A model generated the notes under the pieces. It was given only the letters and a program-made list of their open reading frames with translations. It was not told the DNA's origin and did no database searches. A program made the translations under genes and the position numbers. This document shows positions 7,931-16,253 of a DNA stretch of 55,230 nucleotides, piece by piece (within the stretch, counting starts at the first letter, position 1; each line of letters begins with the position of its first letter). This stretch comes from an uncultured Halocynthiibacter sp. GTDB taxonomy: Bacteria; Pseudomonadota; Alphaproteobacteria; Rhodobacterales; Rhodobacteraceae. The stretch covers positions 1 to 55,230 of the forward strand of contig CANNCD010000009.1 of NCBI GenBank assembly GCA_947503035.1. Direction: 5' to 3'.

Positions 7931-8626
7931 ATGAGAGATAAAACATCATTCGACGCGGTCGAACCGCTGGTCCGAGTGTCGGTCACCGAGCAGGTTTTCG
8001 AAGCCCTGCACAGCCGAATTTTGTCGCTTGAATTGCCGCCCAAGGCGAAATTGTCCGAAGCAGACGTGTCAAAACAGTTGAACGTTTCCCGCCAATCGGT
8101 GCGCGATGCGTTTTACCGTTTGTCGGTCTTGGGCTTCCTTGTGATCCGCCCGCAACGCGCCACCATCGTGAGCCAAATTTCCGCGAATGAGGTGTATCGC
8201 GCGCGCTATATTCGTACCGCGATTGAGATCGAAAACATTCGTCAGGCCTGTAAGGTGATGGGGCCGGGGGATTGGAACGCGCTTCAATCGATCATCGAGC
8301 AACAAGAGGCCGCGATCAATGCGGGCGAGAATGAGCTGTTTCATGAGCTTGACAATGCGTTCCACCACGCGATTTGTGATCGCGCGGGCGTGCCATATGC
8401 ATGGGACGCGATTCAGGAAAACAAGGTCCACACCGACCGCGTGCGCTTCCTTTCGCTTGCGTTTTCGGCGCAGGATTCCCTCAGCGATCACATCGCGATT
8501 TTGGACGGCCTACGGGCGCGGGATGTGGATGCGGCGACGGCGGCCGTGCGCACACATCTGTCCCGTATCGAAGGGGCGATTGCCCAGCTTCGAGAACAGA
8601 ACCACGAGTGGTTTGACGATCAGTGA
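7931..8626 (+). CDS. GntR-family (FCD) regulator, probable hexuronate regulator
   Basis: This 231-residue regulator has an N-terminal winged helix (VFEALHSRILSLELPPKAKLSEADVSKQLNVS near residues 17-50) and a C-terminal all-helical FCD ligand domain. The FCD domain carries the typical metal-binding residues in ELDNAFHHAICDRAG and in DHIAILDGLRARD. The ATG at 7931 is chosen because GGAGA lies just upstream; a longer reading from 7898 adds 11 residues without a clear ribosome-binding site. It diverges from uxaC, so UxuR/ExuR-like repression of the uxa-uxu operon, relieved by a pathway intermediate, is the natural inference. Its stop abuts the stop of the convergent kinase gene. Confidence 0.88.
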   Translation: MRDKTSFDAVEPLVRVSVTEQVFEALHSRILSLELPPKAKLSEADVSKQLNVSRQSVRDAFYRLSVLGFLVIRPQRATIVSQISANEVYRARYIRTAIEIENIRQACKVMGPGDWNALQSIIEQQEAAINAGENELFHELDNAFHHAICDRAGVPYAWDAIQENKVHTDRVRFLSLAFSAQDSLSDHIAILDGLRARDVDAATAAVRTHLSRIEGAIAQLREQNHEWFDDQ

Positions 8627-9547
8627 TTAAAGATCAAGCTCGCTGCGCCATGGGGAATTGGCACCAGCGCGCGACACGGTAACGGCGGACACGGCCGCGC
8701 CAAAGGTCAAAGCGGCCTGCAAATCATCCAGCGAAATCTCGGCGATCTTGGTCTTGGTCAAGCAATCGCGTTCATGAAGCGCGGCAAGGAAGCCGGCGTT
8801 GAACGTGTCGCCCGCGCCAACGGTGTCTTGGACGGTGACCGCGGGGACGGGCACGGCAATGGTGCGCCCATCGGCCAAACGCGCAAGCGGGCCATCGGCG
8901 CCACGGGTCAGGATGGCGATCTGCGGGCCGAGGTCCTGAAGGGCGATGAGTTTGTCCATGATATCGGCGTCGCCATCGATCAACCAATCGAGGTCATCGT
9001 CGGACACCTTTACGATATCAGAGGCGGCAACCATGGATTTGATCCGTGCGACGTAAACCTCGCGATCGGTAATAAACGTGGTGCGCACATTGGGGTCGAT
9101 CATGGTGACCTTATCCGCGGCGTGACGCAGGCACATGGTCTGATAGGTGCTCGCGGCGGGTTCGCTACAGAGGCTGATGCCGCCGAAATAGAGCGTCGAG
9201 ATGTTGCTTCCGAGGGTCGGAAGGTCCTCGGCGGTGATCATGCGACCGGCGGTGTTTTCGTCGTAAAACGTATATTGCGCGTTGCCGTTGGTCAGTTTCA
9301 CAAAGGCAAGCGTCGTGGGCCGCGCCGAGCGAATGCACAGATCAGACGAGACGTTGCTTTCGCTTAGGCCCGCATCAAGACGTTCGCCGAAGAGATCGGT
9401 GGACAGACCGGTCATGAAACCAGCGGGAATGCCAAGGCGCCCAAGAGAGATCGCCGTGTTATAGACCGCCCCCCCAGCAAGAGGCTGGAGCGCACCTTCG
9501 GCATTCGGAACCATATCAATGAGCGCTTCGCCGTTGCATAAAATCAT
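8627..9547 (-). CDS. PfkB-family sugar kinase, fructokinase-like
   Basis: This 306-residue ribokinase-fold enzyme phosphorylates a sugar with ATP. The N-terminus MILCNGEALIDMVP and the RPTTLAFVKL and FYDENTAGRM segments resemble bacterial fructokinases. The C-terminal motif VGAGDTFNAGF holds the catalytic Asp and anion hole. KDG kinases belong to the same family, and its place next to the uronate genes makes KdgK a serious alternative. The separate promoter and the divergent LacI regulator argue for a different sugar. The reading frame is open for another 217 codons upstream, but the ATG at 9547 gives the standard family start. A LacI-type operator lies about 50 bp upstream of it. Confidence 0.82.
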   Translation of the reverse strand: MILCNGEALIDMVPNAEGALQPLAGGAVYNTAISLGRLGIPAGFMTGLSTDLFGERLDAGLSESNVSSDLCIRSARPTTLAFVKLTNGNAQYTFYDENTAGRMITAEDLPTLGSNISTLYFGGISLCSEPAASTYQTMCLRHAADKVTMIDPNVRTTFITDREVYVARIKSMVAASDIVKVSDDDLDWLIDGDADIMDKLIALQDLGPQIAILTRGADGPLARLADGRTIAVPVPAVTVQDTVGAGDTFNAGFLAALHERDCLTKTKIAEISLDDLQAALTFGAAVSAVTVSRAGANSPWRSELDL

Positions 9548-9594
9548 GTGGGTCTCCAAGGAATCTCGTCGCGGGGTGGAATTCAGTTGTGCGT

Positions 9595-9608
9595 TTGTAA
9601 CGATATAA
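9595..9608. promoter_or_regulatory. LacI-family operator
   Basis: TTGTAACGATATAA has the central CG and matching TT, TA, TA and AA positions typical of LacI-family operators (10 of 14 bases symmetric). It sits between the divergent kinase and LacI genes, the expected place for joint control of both. Confidence 0.6.
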
Positions 9609-9712
9609 CTTACCCTAGTGTCAATGCTAATTAGTAAACAGAGTTGATTATTTGACATTTTCCGCCCGCCCATGTGATGACGCGGCGGAGATATGCAATC
9701 AAAGGGTGATCC

Positions 9713-10705
9713 GTGACCAACGACCGCGACCAACGACCGACGCAAAAAACCATCGCTAAGCTCGCGGGGCTGGCGGTGACGACGGTGTCGCGCGCCCTTG
9801 CGGGTGATCCGAAAATCGCGCGGTCCACCCGCGATCACGTGGCCAAGGTCGCGGCCTCGGTTGGCTATATGCCGGATCGCGCGGCGCAGCGGCTTCGGAC
9901 CGGTAAGACCAAGCTGATCAGCCTGATTTTGGACCCACATCCTGAAATCCTCGGCTTTGGGAATTCGTTGATCGTTGGGGTGACGGCGGCGCTTCGGGAC
10001 ACGGGGTATCACCTGAATATCACGCCGCATTTTACGGACAACAACGCGGCTGAGCCGGTGCACCATATCGTGCGGAACCGGCTTGCCGATGGGGTGATTT
10101 TTTCGCGGACCGAGCCGTTCGACGATCGGGTTCAGTTCCTGATGGAAAACGATTTTCCGTTCACCTGCCATGGGCGCACCGAATTTTCCGCACCTCATGC
10201 CAGTGTCGATTTCGACAACGTCGCCTTTGCCCGTTTGGCGGTCGAACGGCTTGCGTCCAAGGGGGCGCGGTCAATTTGTATGATCCTGCCGCAACCGCAT
10301 CTGACCTTTTCGAACCACCTGCGGTACGGCGCGCAACAGGCCGCAAGCGCCACGGGCGTCGATGTTCTTTTTCCCGATGATATCAGCCTTGATGACACCC
10401 CCGCCAAGATCGAACACTGGGCCCGCGAATTCCGCAGCATTAGACCCGATATCGACGGGTTTGTCTGCGCGGGCGAGGCGTCCTGTTTGTCGATTTCGGC
10501 GGGCTATGCGGGTCAATCCCTGCCGCATTTTGTGGTCAAGGACACCTCGCCGTTTATGGCGCAGATCAACCCGAGCGCTGACCGCATTTTCGAGGACATC
10601 GAACTTGCGGGACGCACGCTTGGCGAACGGCTGTTGACCCAGCTCGAAGGCGGGAACCTTCCGGAGCCGGTGTTGTTCCAACCCAAAGTGAGCTGGGAAG
10701 ACTAG
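9713..10705 (+). CDS. LacI-family transcriptional regulator
   Basis: This 330-residue repressor has the LacI helix-turn-helix (TIAKLAGLAVTTVSRALAG, residues ~13-31) and hinge helix (YMPDRAAQRLRTGKT), followed by a periplasmic-binding-protein-like sugar domain. The start is GTG at 9713, preceded by AAAGGG. It diverges from the PfkB kinase, with a LacI-type operator in the 165-bp gap, and so most likely responds to the kinase substrate or product. Its stop overlaps the stop of the convergent peroxidase gene by 4 nt. Confidence 0.9.
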   Translation: MTNDRDQRPTQKTIAKLAGLAVTTVSRALAGDPKIARSTRDHVAKVAASVGYMPDRAAQRLRTGKTKLISLILDPHPEILGFGNSLIVGVTAALRDTGYHLNITPHFTDNNAAEPVHHIVRNRLADGVIFSRTEPFDDRVQFLMENDFPFTCHGRTEFSAPHASVDFDNVAFARLAVERLASKGARSICMILPQPHLTFSNHLRYGAQQAASATGVDVLFPDDISLDDTPAKIEHWAREFRSIRPDIDGFVCAGEASCLSISAGYAGQSLPHFVVKDTSPFMAQINPSADRIFEDIELAGRTLGERLLTQLEGGNLPEPVLFQPKVSWED

Positions 10706-11994
10706 GGCGTTTTATCTACTGGAAGGCCGCTTGGAACCGTGTCGGGAATGCCAAAGGGCGGGTTTTGCACGGTCGTACCGGTCAGGGACCCAAGGAACGC
10801 GATGATGTCGTTGATCTCATCATCGGTCAGAGAAATCGGCTCTATATCACGGTAATTCGCCTGACGGGCGATTTCGCGGTGGTCTTCTTGAACCGCAAAA
10901 TCATTGCCAATCCACGGGGCATCGGGCAGGTTCGCCATGTCGCGGGTCCACTTGGCAAGGGCCGCATCAGGATCAAGGTGGTGACGGATGATTCCGTCCA
11001 ACGTCGGATAGGCGCCGTTATGCCCATAGGGCGCGGTCGAGGTGATGTTGCGCAACATCGGCGTGCGGAACCGGTACGCGTCTTCTAATCGGTTGCTTTC
11101 GCCCATGTGACCCACGTCGCGCACACGCGGATCAAACACACGGGTGCGACCAGGCCCAAAGGCGGGCAGGCCAAGCGCGTGGAATTTCTGGTCCGACATC
11201 AACGCACCGGAATGGCAAGAGGCACAATTTCCCTTGCCATAAAACGTCTCTAACCCACGGGTTTCGGCGTCATTCAGCGCGGTTTTGTCACCTGCGAGAT
11301 AGGCGTCAAAGGGGGAGTCGATGCTTGTCCATTCGACCGCCATAAAGGCGGCAAGGGCGTTGGCGATATCGGCGATTTCGACGTCCTCGGGGGTTTCGAT
11401 GTGATCGAATGCATCAACGAAGGCATCGCCATAGGCGGGGATCACACGGACGCGTTTGGCGATGATCGGCCACGCGGCGTCGATCCGGTCATGCACCGCA
11501 CCGGCGATTTCGTTTTCGCGGGGGTTACCGGCCATTTCGAACTGGGCCACCAATGGGAAAATCGCCTGCGCCGCCAACAGGGAATTGAGACCCTCGGGCA
11601 GCCATTCCTCGGCGGGGGAATCGAACCCGTTTTCATAGGTGTCGCTGACGGACAGGCGTCCATCGTGGAACATGACGTGCATGTCGCGTGCCCCAAGATT
11701 CCAGAGCGCAGGCGCGTTACGCGGGATGCGTTTGCGAATGCGGTCATCGCCAACACCGGCGGTGCGATCAGGGCCCAAACCATCGCCACCTTCGCCAATG
11801 CCAAGTGACAATCCATCGGCGGTGCCAAGGCTTGGATGATGACAGGTGGAACAGGCGATATTTCTGTTGCCCGACAGAATTCTATCGTAGAATAGCAATT
11901 GACCAAGTTCGGCCTGTTTAGGCTCGAATTCGATGAAATCTTCAAGGGTCATCGGCGCGGGCAATTCGGCCCAAGCAGGCGTCGCGACCCCCAT
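10702..11994 (-). CDS. Di-haem cytochrome c peroxidase/MauG-family protein
   Basis: This periplasmic protein of about 430 residues carries two c-type haem motifs, CSTCH (in IACSTCHHPSLG) and CASCH (in GNCASCHSGALM). It also has the conserved TAPYGHNGAYPTL block of the CCP/MauG family, which reduces peroxide or performs haem-based oxidations. The N-terminus is problematic. The export signal HIVVLLMGVATPAWA, with cleavage before ELPAP, needs residues upstream of the only nearby ATG (11994). The frame there holds no ATG or GTG, only a TTG directly before that ATG, and it overlaps the start of the divergent Sel1 gene. The coordinates use the ATG, but the true start may lie upstream. Confidence 0.82.
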   Translation of the reverse strand: MGVATPAWAELPAPMTLEDFIEFEPKQAELGQLLFYDRILSGNRNIACSTCHHPSLGTADGLSLGIGEGGDGLGPDRTAGVGDDRIRKRIPRNAPALWNLGARDMHVMFHDGRLSVSDTYENGFDSPAEEWLPEGLNSLLAAQAIFPLVAQFEMAGNPRENEIAGAVHDRIDAAWPIIAKRVRVIPAYGDAFVDAFDHIETPEDVEIADIANALAAFMAVEWTSIDSPFDAYLAGDKTALNDAETRGLETFYGKGNCASCHSGALMSDQKFHALGLPAFGPGRTRVFDPRVRDVGHMGESNRLEDAYRFRTPMLRNITSTAPYGHNGAYPTLDGIIRHHLDPDAALAKWTRDMANLPDAPWIGNDFAVQEDHREIARQANYRDIEPISLTDDEINDIIAFLGSLTGTTVQNPPFGIPDTVPSGLPVDKTP

Positions 11995-12009
11995 CAAAAG
12001 GACGACGAT

Positions 12010-12477
12010 ATGCGCAAGTTTGCCGTGATATGTGCCCTGATTGCGACGCCGGTTTTTGGCGGTGTGGAACAGGGGCGCGATCTTATGGAGGCCGGTAAAT
12101 TCAAAGAGGCCTACGACACGTTTTGGCCCGCGGCCCTGTCTGGAAATGCGGACGCCGAGGAATTGATCGGGGTTTTGTACGCCATGGGTCTGGGCGTTGA
12201 ACGCGACGACAGACGGGCGTTTGAATGGTATCTGCGCAGCTCGATGAAGGGTCACCCGGGCGCGCAATCCGGTATTGGTTGGTATTACGAGGTCGGGCGC
12301 GGCGTCGAGATCGACCTTGTGCGCGCCTATATGTGGTACACGTTGTCTGCGATTGGCGGCGATCCGGATGCGGCGATTTCCCTTGAGGAAGTCGTGAAAA
12401 AGATGACGCAGGAACAGATCGACGAGGCGCATATTTTGGTCAACGATTATAAGGGATGGATGTATCCGTTTCGATAA
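12010..12477 (+). CDS. Secreted Sel1-repeat protein
   Basis: This 155-residue protein has a signal peptide (MRKFAVICALIATPVFG) followed by two to three Sel1-like helical repeats (ADAEELIGVLYAMGLGVERD and GAQSGIGWYYEVGRGVEIDL). Such repeats mediate protein contacts in the periplasm or outer membrane. The start is set by AAAAGGA about 7 bases upstream of the ATG. It diverges from the peroxidase gene with almost no spacer, so both promoters must lie within the neighbouring coding regions. Its specific role is unknown. Confidence 0.8.
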   Translation: MRKFAVICALIATPVFGGVEQGRDLMEAGKFKEAYDTFWPAALSGNADAEELIGVLYAMGLGVERDDRRAFEWYLRSSMKGHPGAQSGIGWYYEVGRGVEIDLVRAYMWYTLSAIGGDPDAAISLEEVVKKMTQEQIDEAHILVNDYKGWMYPFR

Positions 12478-12484
12478 AAAGAAA

Positions 12485-12508
12485 GGGGCGCGGTCAACAC
12501 CACGCCCC
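12485..12508. terminator. Terminator between sel1 and dctP
   Basis: The stem GGGGCG..GGT pairs with ACC..CGCCCC with one mismatch. On the minus strand it is followed by TTTCTTTTT, so it should terminate the smo-TRAP operon. It may also work for the convergent Sel1 gene. Confidence 0.75.
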
Positions 12509-12520
12509 AATCTCGGGATA

Positions 12521-13582
12521 TTAGTTTAGGTCGGCCGCACGTGCTGCGCCAACTTCTGCTTCGGCTTCTGCAACCGCTGCTGTCAGTGCGTCGAATGCTT
12601 GCTCGCCGCCTTGAACGTTACCTTTGAACCAATCGTAAACAGGGGATGCCGCGTCTTTGAACGCTGCTTTTTCTGCTGGTGTTGGAACATAAAGGTCGCC
12701 GCCGCCTGCTACGAATTCTTCGTATGCTGCGATGGATTTACGCTTGGGTGATGCGAATGTTGCCTGCTGAAGGCCATAGAAACCGTCAACCACAACTTGG
12801 CGAAGCTCTTCTGGCATGGACATGAATGTGTCGTTGGACATCCACCAAAGCGCACCCATGTAAGCGTGGCCGTCAAGCGTCACGTACTGAAGACCCGCAT
12901 CTGGGAACTTCATGCCCATGATGTCGGTGATGCCGTTTTTGGAACCCTCAACAACGCCAGTCTGGAAGGATGTGAACAGCTCAGGCCATGGGATCGGAGT
13001 AGGGGAGGCGCCCAGTGATTTCACCAATTCCTGTGGAAGATCGGCCACAACTGTGCGGATTTTCAGACCTTCCATGTCCTCTGGGGATGCCACACGACGT
13101 TTCGTGTTGGCAAAGTTGCGCCAGCCGCCAGTGTTACCAATGGTCATCAAGCGGATCATGTCGCCAGAGTCGGCCAAAGCCATGTCGCGGATGGTGCGTG
13201 TGAAATCGCCGGATAGAACGTGCTCGGCAATGCGGTCGTCAGCCATCAGATATGGAAGGTCAAGAACCTGCACATATGGGAAGATGCCGGACGCGCCGCC
13301 AGATGTGGAAATGTACACGTCAACTGTGCCATCGGCCACGCCTTGAAGACATTCTGCACCGTTTGAACACAGCTGTGTACCGATGAAGAGTTCTACTTCG
13401 ATTGCGCCGTTTGAAGCGGCCTCGACGTAGTTTTTGAACACAACAAGACCATCATAGTCCTCGTCGTTTTCGTTAGAGTTGGCAGTCGCACGGATTTTGA
13501 AATCCGCAGCAGTTGCCGCAGTCAGCGCAGTGCCCGCCATAAGCGTCGCAAGCGCGAGGGTCTTTAGAGTAGATTTGAGCAT
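12521..13582 (-). CDS. dctP: TRAP transporter solute-binding protein
   Basis: This 353-residue periplasmic binding protein (DctP family) has a clear signal peptide, MLKSTLKTLALATLMAGTAL, ending near AATAA. The mature part has the family pattern of a substrate-orienting Arg within the block LKIRTVVADLPQELVKSLGASPTPIPWPE. It is the last gene of the smoC-B-A-dctQ-M-P operon, 32 bp after dctM, with a strong ribosome-binding site (GGGAGGAAA). Its codon choice favours AAC, TTC, GAA and GGT, unlike its neighbours, which fits a highly expressed binding protein. By context it should bind sulfoquinovose or its glyceride. That would be noteworthy, because the TRAP family mostly carries carboxylates and the known oxidative pathway uses an ABC importer. 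Confidence 0.93.
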   Translation of the reverse strand: MLKSTLKTLALATLMAGTALTAATAADFKIRATANSNENDEDYDGLVVFKNYVEAASNGAIEVELFIGTQLCSNGAECLQGVADGTVDVYISTSGGASGIFPYVQVLDLPYLMADDRIAEHVLSGDFTRTIRDMALADSGDMIRLMTIGNTGGWRNFANTKRRVASPEDMEGLKIRTVVADLPQELVKSLGASPTPIPWPELFTSFQTGVVEGSKNGITDIMGMKFPDAGLQYVTLDGHAYMGALWWMSNDTFMSMPEELRQVVVDGFYGLQQATFASPKRKSIAAYEEFVAGGGDLYVPTPAEKAAFKDAASPVYDWFKGNVQGGEQAFDALTAAVAEAEAEVGAARAADLN

Positions 13583-13614
13583 TGGTTTCCTCCCTTAATA
13601 CTCGGTCGTTTTTG

Positions 13615-15090
13615 TTATTGAACAAATCCGGTTAGACGCGGAATTGTCATGGAAATTGCAGGTATATATGTGATCAAGAAGATCACGACGATCTCAACCG
13701 CTAGGAATGGCAAGATCGCTTTGGCGATCGATTCGACCCGTTCGCCCGACACCGCCGAGGCGACGAACAGAACCAATCCCATCGGGGGCGTGGCCAGACC
13801 GACGGTCAGGTTCACCGACATGATAATCGCAAAGTGGATTGGATCAACGCCTAGGTTGATGAAGATTGGACCCAAAATCGGCCCAAGGATGATGATCGCA
13901 GGACCGGCATCCAAGAACATGCCGACGACGAACAACAACAGGTTGATCAGGAACAACAGGATCAATGGGTTTTCCGACAGGGACAACACAAAGGCGGCCA
14001 ATTGTTCCGGTGCGTGCGATAGGGACACAACGGTTTTAAACGCCATCGCCGCCCCAACAAGCAACATAACCACGGCCGATGTCAGACCTGCGCGCGATAG
14101 AATGCCGGGGATCTCGTCCATTTTCAACGTGCGCAGAACAAAGAACCCGATGATCAGGGCGTATGCCACGGCAACGGCTGCGGCCTCGGTTGGGGTAAAG
14201 ATACCGGCGAGGATACCGCCAAGGATCAAGACCGGTGTCTGGAGCGGAAGCACCGCGCGTTTGGACACCATGCGGAAATCGTGGGACACGAATTTGCGAA
14301 GCGCGACCATCAACAGATGCGCGACCAACAGGCCAACGCCAAAGGCACCCCATTTTGCGATCGCGGTGGGTTCCTCGGCCATGGGCAAGAAGGACGAGAT
14401 CAGCAAACCAAGGTTCAAACGCACCAGCGCGGTTGAGAACCAGTATTCCACAGGACCCAATTCAACGCCGGACAGAACCACGCGTTGCGCAGGCGGCAGG
14501 TCATATTTATCCGCGGTGAACCGCACCATAAGCATGAGACCAACGCCGACCATAATGCCCGGTACGATACCGGCCAAAAACAGGGCCGCGACGCTTTCGC
14601 CCATGACATATGCATAGATGATCATGATGCCAGACGGCGGAATTATCGGACCAATCACGGATGATGCGGCGGTGATCGCAGCGGCGAATTTACGGGTATA
14701 ACCCTGTTTCTCCATCGCGGGGATCAACATCGAGCCAAGCGCCGAAGTATCCGCAACCGCAGAGCCCGACAGGCCCGCGAAAAGGATAGACGACAGGATG
14801 TTCACCTGCGCCAGACCACCACGAAGGTGACCCATCAACGCCTGTGCGAAGTCGATGATGCGGATGGTGATCCCGCCCTTGTTCATCAATTCACCCGCCA
14901 ACATAAAGAACGGGATCGCCATCAAAGGAAAGCTATCCATGCCGTTGTAAACGTTGCGATAAAGAAGGGTGATGTCCTTAACATCGCCATTCAGCCACAA
15001 GAGCAAACCGGGTGCGGCCAAGAGGCCAAAGAACACCGGAAGGCCGATCATCAGGAATACGAGAAATACAGGTAGGAACCAAATCAGCAT
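13615..15090 (-). CDS. dctM: TRAP transporter large permease, with extra internal segment
   Basis: The large membrane subunit couples sodium movement to solute uptake. Family features include GLPVFFGLLAAPGLLLWL at the start, SGSAVADTSALGSMLIPAM, PPSGIMIIYAYVMGESVAALF, GGILAGIFTPTEAAAVAVAYAL and ATPPMGLVLFV. At 491 residues it is about 60 longer than usual. The extra sequence lies around residues 215-280, between the KYDLPPAQR and LILGGILAG blocks, and seems to carry one or two additional membrane helices. Its ATG overlaps the dctQ stop (TAATG). Confidence 0.93.
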   Translation of the reverse strand: MLIWFLPVFLVFLMIGLPVFFGLLAAPGLLLWLNGDVKDITLLYRNVYNGMDSFPLMAIPFFMLAGELMNKGGITIRIIDFAQALMGHLRGGLAQVNILSSILFAGLSGSAVADTSALGSMLIPAMEKQGYTRKFAAAITAASSVIGPIIPPSGIMIIYAYVMGESVAALFLAGIVPGIMVGVGLMLMVRFTADKYDLPPAQRVVLSGVELGPVEYWFSTALVRLNLGLLISSFLPMAEEPTAIAKWGAFGVGLLVAHLLMVALRKFVSHDFRMVSKRAVLPLQTPVLILGGILAGIFTPTEAAAVAVAYALIIGFFVLRTLKMDEIPGILSRAGLTSAVVMLLVGAAMAFKTVVSLSHAPEQLAAFVLSLSENPLILLFLINLLLFVVGMFLDAGPAIIILGPILGPIFINLGVDPIHFAIIMSVNLTVGLATPPMGLVLFVASAVSGERVESIAKAILPFLAVEIVVIFLITYIPAISMTIPRLTGFVQ

Positions 15091-15680
15091 TATTCTGCAC
15101 CTCCGGCTGTGTCATAGGGAATAGCAGGAAGATCAGCGCCCCGCCCAAAGAGTGAGATGATATTGCGCAGGATCAATTCGATGTTCACCACGGTCAACAT
15201 CACCACGCCAATGAACAGCGATAACATCATCCACGACCGCGGGATGCGGAACCATTCGTCAAATCCAAGCGACGTCGGAAGATAAAGCGCAGCAGTCGCG
15301 AAACGGCCGCCGAAACCGGTGACTTCGCCCCAGCCGATATTCACGGCGACGATCAAAACCATCAAGGAAATGCACAAGAGGATAAGCGTAAGAATCAAGG
15401 CCGCCGCGCGGGGCAGGGCAACGCCAAGCATATCGATGGCGACAAAACCGCCACGACGAAACGCCGTCGGCGCCATAAGGCCCGTCATCCAAAGCATACA
15501 GAAACGCGCGGCCTCATCTGGCCACGGCAAAGCGTTATTGAGAACATACCGAAAAAACACTTGAACCAAGATCGCGGCGACCATGATGATCATCGCGGCC
15601 ATGCCAACGGCACGCCCTATCTTGAGAACAAATTCGTTTAACGCGGCCAAAGGCCGAGCTATCGCAAGTAATCCGCCCAT
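15090..15680 (-). CDS. dctQ: TRAP transporter small permease
   Basis: This 196-residue protein has four predicted membrane helices. These begin near residue 25 (AAMIIMVAAILVQVFFRYVL), 60, 90 and 145. The family feature NALPWPDEAARFCMLWM lies after the first helix. It links the binding protein to the large permease. It starts 54 bp after the flavin reductase stop, is preceded by GGGAGGA, and shares one base with dctM. Confidence 0.92.
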   Translation of the reverse strand: MGGLLAIARPLAALNEFVLKIGRAVGMAAMIIMVAAILVQVFFRYVLNNALPWPDEAARFCMLWMTGLMAPTAFRRGGFVAIDMLGVALPRAAALILTLILLCISLMVLIVAVNIGWGEVTGFGGRFATAALYLPTSLGFDEWFRIPRSWMMLSLFIGVVMLTVVNIELILRNIISLFGRGADLPAIPYDTAGGAE

Positions 15681-15728
15681 TCCGACGTCCTCCCTTAATA
15701 TATACCCCGTCTCCCCACGAGGTGGTCG

Positions 15729-15748
15729 CCGCCCCTAGGTCGGGGCGG
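15729..15748. other. Hairpin at the smoA-dctQ boundary
   Basis: CCGCCCC and GGGGCGG form a 7-bp stem around a 6-base loop that contains the smoA stop codon. No T tract follows on the minus strand, so it is not a classical terminator. It may stabilise the upstream mRNA or tune enzyme against transporter expression. Confidence 0.5.
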
Positions 15749-16253
15749 TAATCTTTTTGAACCCGCCGGCGTAAAACGCCATTGGGTCGCCGGATTTCAT
15801 CTCGGCTTTGGTGACTTGGCCCACAACAATCGCGTGGTCGCCCCCATCATGTGTCGCATAAAGCGTGCATTCGAAACGCGCCAAACAATCGGCGATCAAA
15901 GGCACACCGTTATCGTCAATCGTCACATCCACACCGTCAAAGGCGTGGGCGTTCTTGACGAAACCATTGCAAATGTCGGCCTGATCTTCGGTCAGGATGT
16001 GGATCGCGAAATGCTTGGCCGTTGCAAAGGTGTCAAAGCGGCTCGAATTTTTCGCAGGCGCCCACATGACCAAGGCCGGGTCCAAAGACAGCGAAGAGAA
16101 ACTGTTGGCAGTGATGCCCATTGGCCCGTTTTCCGACCCAGTGGTAATCACCGTCACACCGGTCGCAAACCGCCCAAAGGCGTCACGCAAAAGGCGCGAA
16201 TTGTCTGCAGAAGGTGTGAATTCAGTTGTCATTGCGGTGTTCCCATCAGGCAT
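15735..16253 (-). CDS. smoA: Flavin reductase, SmoA-like (FMN supply to the monooxygenase)
   Basis: This 172-residue flavin-reductase-domain protein has a split-barrel FMN-binding fold. Motifs are LRDAFGRFATGVTVITT, GITANSFSSLSLDP and the C-terminal HAIVVGQVTKAE. It should supply reduced flavin to the two-component monooxygenase encoded two genes upstream. The ATG at 16253 follows the smoB stop directly and has GAGGTGG 5 bases upstream. An internal ATG at 16232 would remove seven residues. The family alone does not reveal the partner; the operon does. The symbol follows the oxidative sulfoquinovose pathway described in Agrobacterium and is tentative. Confidence 0.8.
   Translation of the reverse strand: MPDGNTAMTTEFTPSADNSRLLRDAFGRFATGVTVITTGSENGPMGITANSFSSLSLDPALVMWAPAKNSSRFDTFATAKHFAIHILTEDQADICNGFVKNAHAFDGVDVTIDDNGVPLIADCLARFECTLYATHDGGDHAIVVGQVTKAEMKSGDPMAFYAGGFKKITAPT

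Noticed and set aside
9548-10198. Upstream extension of the PfkB kinase frame by 217 codons
   Set aside because: The extension runs antisense through the LacI gene and across the operator. The kinase family starts at MILCNGEALIDM.
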